NCBI GenBank assembly: GCA_001799045.1
Contig: MGRY01000219.1
Location: 1-9,525 of the forward strand
DNA length: 9,525 nt
Source: Deltaproteobacteria bacterium RIFCSPLOWO2_02_56_12
GTDB lineage: Bacteria > Desulfobacterota > Binatia > UBA9968
Direction: 5' to 3'
Part shown: positions 7,655-9,525 of the stretch, piece after piece
Numbering within the stretch: the first letter of the stretch is position 1
Layout: every line of letters starts with the position of its first letter
Notes under the pieces: generated by a model
Told to the model about the DNA's origin: nothing
Seen by the model: only the letters and a program-made list of their open reading frames with translations
Databases searched by the model: none
Position numbers and translations under genes: made by a program

Positions 7655-8976
7655 TGTTTTTTCTCTTTGATGGGAATAAGAGTCCCCACGGTTCGTCGAT
7701 CCGTGTCGAGATACTGCTTGGCGACTTTGAGAATGTCCGCCGCAGTAACCTTCCTGATTCCTGCAAGATAGCTATCCAAAAGCCGCCATCCCGCCACGGA
7801 TTCATACTGGCCGATCCTCATGGCTTGACCAAAGACGGAATCCTGGCCGAAGACAAACGACGCCTCCACCTGATTCTTAGCCTTCTCCAATTCTTTCTCG
7901 CTAATGAGTTCCGCCCTCATCCGAGCTACCAGGCTGTCGATAGCGCGCTCCACCTCGGCGGGATCCTTGTCGGGCATCACCTGAGCCGTAATGGAAAAAA
8001 CCGTTGGGTCTACTGAGAGTCCTTCATAATCGGCATCCACGCCGAGGGCAAGGCGCTTATGGTAGACCAGTTCCTGGTAGAGACGGGAACTACGTCCGCC
8101 CGCCAGGACCACCGAGAGGAGATCCAAGGCGAAACTATCGGGATCTTTGAAATTAGGAGCGTGATAGTAGAACAAGAGAAACGGCAGCTCGGCCTCTTTC
8201 TTAAGAACGACTCTTCTTTCCCCTCTCTGCGGCACCTCCTCCACTCTTACCTTTGGCGTCTCCGGACCACGTGGGATTTTACCGAAGGTCGCCTTAATTT
8301 TGCTCAAGATTTCCGGCGTCGAGAAATCGCCCGCGACGACGATAAAGGCGTTATTAGGGACGTAATATCTCCGGTAATGCCGCTGGAGGTCTTCGCGCGA
8401 TAGGCCTTCGATGTCTCCCATCCAGCCAATGACCGGACGGCGGTAAGGATGGACGGTGTAAGCGACAGCGCCGGTTACCTCGGCCAAAGCGGCGGTAGGG
8501 TTGTCTTCCGTGCGCAGACGCCTCTCCTCCATGATGACTTTCTTTTCCGGCTCGAAATAGCTCCCGTCAAGAAGGGCATTGGCCATTCGGTCGGCTTCCA
8601 GCTCGATGGCTATGCCGATCTTCTCGCGACTCATGGTGGCGAAATAGACTGTGTGGTCTGCCGAGGTGAAGGCGTTGGAGCGTCCGCCGTTTTTGGCAAC
8701 GATGCGCGAGTATTCTTCGGGACCTACCTTAGGGGTCCCTTTAAACATCATGTGCTCCAAGAAGTGTGAGAGCCCGCTCTTCCCGTCTTCCTCGTTTCTC
8801 GACCCGACGCGATACCACACCTGAAAGGTAACCGATGGACTCTTATGGTTTTCCAACAGGAGGACCTTGAGCCCGTTCTCCAGCATGACATCCTGGATCT
8901 GGGAGGTCTGGGCTTGGACAGGTAGCGAGAGAAACGCCGGAACCAAAAGGGAGAAGAAAAAAAACCAGAAGCGCAT
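7651..8976 (-). CDS. M16-family zinc peptidase (catalytic subunit), exported
   Basis: Insulinase/processing-peptidase-type metalloprotease, first gene of a two-gene operon. From the ATG at 8976 (441 residues) it opens with a Sec signal peptide (MRFWFFFFSLLVPAFLSLPVQA, cleaved probably before QTS), so it acts in the periplasm. The inverted zinc motif HFLEH is at residues 71-75 in SGLSHFLEHMMFKGT, and the third ligand Glu150 lies in VIMEERR at the usual distance. The C-terminal half keeps the fold (AGGRSSRLYQELVYHKRLALGV) but the tyrosine of the Arg/Tyr pair appears to be missing; the downstream partner has it. An alternative TTG start at 8988 would add four residues (MVER). Neither start has a well-spaced Shine-Dalgarno: AAAGG directly abuts the ATG. 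ATG was chosen because it begins right at the signal peptide. The next gene overlaps its stop by four bases. Confidence 0.94.
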   Translation of the reverse strand: MRFWFFFFSLLVPAFLSLPVQAQTSQIQDVMLENGLKVLLLENHKSPSVTFQVWYRVGSRNEEDGKSGLSHFLEHMMFKGTPKVGPEEYSRIVAKNGGRSNAFTSADHTVYFATMSREKIGIAIELEADRMANALLDGSYFEPEKKVIMEERRLRTEDNPTAALAEVTGAVAYTVHPYRRPVIGWMGDIEGLSREDLQRHYRRYYVPNNAFIVVAGDFSTPEILSKIKATFGKIPRGPETPKVRVEEVPQRGERRVVLKKEAELPFLLFYYHAPNFKDPDSFALDLLSVVLAGGRSSRLYQELVYHKRLALGVDADYEGLSVDPTVFSITAQVMPDKDPAEVERAIDSLVARMRAELISEKELEKAKNQVEASFVFGQDSVFGQAMRIGQYESVAGWRLLDSYLAGIRKVTAADILKVAKQYLDTDRRTVGTLIPIKEKKQ

Positions 8977-9041
8977 CCTTTCTACCAATAAAGGAAGAAA
9001 TACAAAAGCGCAAGCGACCAGCCCTTCGGGAAGCCCTACGG

Positions 9042-9238
9042 GATCTCAGATTACAAATCTCAGATTTGATTCTGCTGAAGAATGGCCCCTGAATGTCACC
9101 CTGAACAAAGTGAAGGGTCTCAAGTCTTGGAAAACACGAGATTCTTCGCTTTGCTCAGAATGACGAACCGGGTTGATAGAGGGTTTTTCAGCAGAATCAG
9201 ATTTCAAATCTGAGATCTGAGATCTGCAATTTGAAATT
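9042..9238. repeat. Nested palindromic interspersed repeat (MITE- or REP-like)
   Basis: The outer arms share an exact 13-bp inverted repeat, TGATTCTGCTGAA (9067-9079) against TTCAGCAGAATCA (9187-9199). Each is flanked on the outside by clusters of CTCAGATTTGA/TCTGAGATC units (9042-9066 and 9200-9238). The right cluster also contains a 9-bp inverted pair, ATTTCAAAT (9201-9209) and ATTTGAAAT (9229-9237), and a tandem CTGAGATCTGAGATCTG. Inside the outer arms is a second hairpin (9095-9164). No transposase is present. The structure looks like a small non-autonomous element or a composite of two repeat families. Confidence 0.75.
9095..9164. repeat. Inner 27-bp imperfect inverted repeat (GTCATTCTGAGC family)
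   Basis: The left arm (9095-9121, starting GTCACCCTGAACAAAG) and the right arm (9138-9164; reverse complement starting GTCATTCTGAGCAAAG) match at 21 of 27 positions around a 16-base loop. All six differences are transitions, so in RNA half of them become G-U pairs. From general knowledge, the GTCATTCTGAGCGAAGCGAA-like motif is a widespread interspersed repeat in many bacterial genomes and gives spurious HSEQSEESR peptides. Its role is unknown. Confidence 0.75.
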
Positions 9239-9255
9239 CCGCGCCAGCGGACTAG

Positions 9256-9284
9256 TTGACAGCTCCAGGCCGGCACAATAGTAT
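9256..9284 (+). promoter_or_regulatory. Sigma70-type promoter for the UbiD-like gene
   Basis: A perfect -35 TTGACA (9256-9261), a 17-base spacer and -10 TAGTAT (9279-9284, 4 of 6 to consensus). Transcription would start near 9291, giving a short leader of about 16 bases that still contains the ribosome site. The -35 box begins 18 bases after the end of the palindromic repeat. Confidence 0.65.
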
Positions 9285-9294
9285 GGCCCGACCT

Positions 9295-9301
9295 GAGGAG
9301 G
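9295..9301 (+). promoter_or_regulatory. Strong Shine-Dalgarno deciding the UbiD-like start
   Basis: GAGGAGG followed by a 5-base spacer (AACTT) and ATG at 9307. This is the best ribosome-binding site in the window and fixes the start over the in-frame ATG at 9325. Confidence 0.85.
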
Positions 9302-9306
9302 AACTT

Positions 9307-9525
9307 ATGCCTGATATCACCGATATGAGAGGCTTCATTAACTGCCTGGAGGAGATGGGAGAGATAAAGACTCTTCAAGGAGTTGATCTAAAGCTCGATG
9401 TCGGCGCTTTGACGGAACGGGCGGCGGAAAAGGAAGGACCGGCTCTGTTGTTCAGCCACTTCAAGGGCTATCCGGAAGGTTTTCGGATTATCTCCAACGC
9501 CTTCAGGACGTGCAGGCGAACCGCG
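9307..9525 (+). CDS. UbiD-family decarboxylase, N-terminal fragment (3' end outside window)
   Basis: Only 73 residues are present before the window ends. They match the N-terminal region of UbiD-family decarboxylases: an initial DMRGFINCLEEMGEIKTL stretch (residues 6-23), then EGPALLF (43-49), KGYPEGFRI (53-61) and a SNAFRTCRRTA ending comparable to the family's N-(L/F)-x-x-S/T-RRR-A segment. UbiD enzymes are cytoplasmic and use prenylated FMN made by a UbiX-type prenyltransferase to decarboxylate aromatic or unsaturated acids reversibly. The cofactor- and metal-binding residues lie beyond the edge, so activity and substrate cannot be judged. It is transcribed divergently from the M16 operon with its own promoter and a strong ribosome site. 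Other members work in ubiquinone synthesis, phenol carboxylation or phthalate breakdown, and none can be picked here. Confidence 0.85.
   Translation, partial: MPDITDMRGFINCLEEMGEIKTLQGVDLKLDVGALTERAAEKEGPALLFSHFKGYPEGFRIISNAFRTCRRTA

Larger units (their letters stand above)
8977..9306. other. Intergenic region between divergent M16 operon and UbiD-like gene
   Basis: This gap of about 330 bases has no credible gene. From left to right it holds an AT-rich leader next to the M16 start, a short tandem duplication (9020-9042, AGCCCTTCGGG then AGCCCTACGGG, one mismatch), a nested palindromic repeat element (9042-9238), and the promoter and ribosome site of the UbiD-like gene (9256-9301). I found no convincing promoter for the M16 operon on the minus strand. 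The reading frame across 9046-9378 (-) translates repeat sequence (HSEQSEESR) and is not a gene. Confidence 0.8.

Noticed and set aside
9042..9238. CRISPR array
   Set aside because: Units are short, imperfect, inverted and back to back, with no unique spacers of constant length and no cas genes.
9046..9378. 110-residue minus-strand open frame with HSEQSEESR
   Set aside because: It translates the palindromic repeat and overlaps the UbiD-like promoter and start on the other strand; such peptides are known artefacts of this repeat family.

Overview
The window looks like chromosomal DNA from a Gram-negative bacterium of moderately high GC. Two exported M16 peptidases with Sec signal peptides imply a periplasm. 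The TctA/TctB transporter, the molybdenum hydroxylase, the UbiD-like decarboxylase and a family of short interspersed repeats all occur in Desulfobacterota-like (deltaproteobacterial) or related uncultured lineages. That placement is a guess from gene content; there is no rRNA or phylogenetic marker here to settle it.

Layout. Positions 1-1929 (+) hold the 3' part of a tripartite tricarboxylate transporter permease in which TctA is fused to a TctB-type domain; its 5' end lies outside the window. It converges on a minus-strand xanthine dehydrogenase-family molybdopterin-binding subunit (1960-4248). That gene lacks its usual iron-sulfur and FAD partner subunits nearby and may be translated through a 14-codon leader ORF (4245-4289). 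Upstream on the same strand are a CCA-adding enzyme/poly(A) polymerase-family nucleotidyltransferase with an HD domain (4369-5697, GTG start) and a stand-alone CheY-like receiver protein (5767-6150), which has a good sigma70-type promoter at 6227-6255. Further upstream, still on the minus strand, is a two-gene operon of M16 zinc peptidases (7651-8976 and 6329-7654) overlapping by four bases. The first keeps the zinc site; the second has lost it but keeps the Arg/Tyr pair, as in known heterodimeric bacterial M16 enzymes. A 330-base gap (8977-9306) holds a roughly 200-bp nested palindromic repeat, then a strong promoter and Shine-Dalgarno for a plus-strand UbiD-family decarboxylase that runs off the right edge (9307-9525).

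How the parts fit. The TTT transporter, the Mo-hydroxylase and the UbiD homologue would suit uptake and anaerobic conversion of organic (perhaps aromatic) acids, but they are in separate transcription units and this link is inference. The nucleotidyltransferase, receiver and M16 pair look like general cell functions. I see no convincing undescribed system. The most unusual feature is the repeat family: related AGATTTGAGATT-type units occur both in the M16/ubiD intergenic region and in frame inside the CCA enzyme gene, where they encode part of its HD domain.
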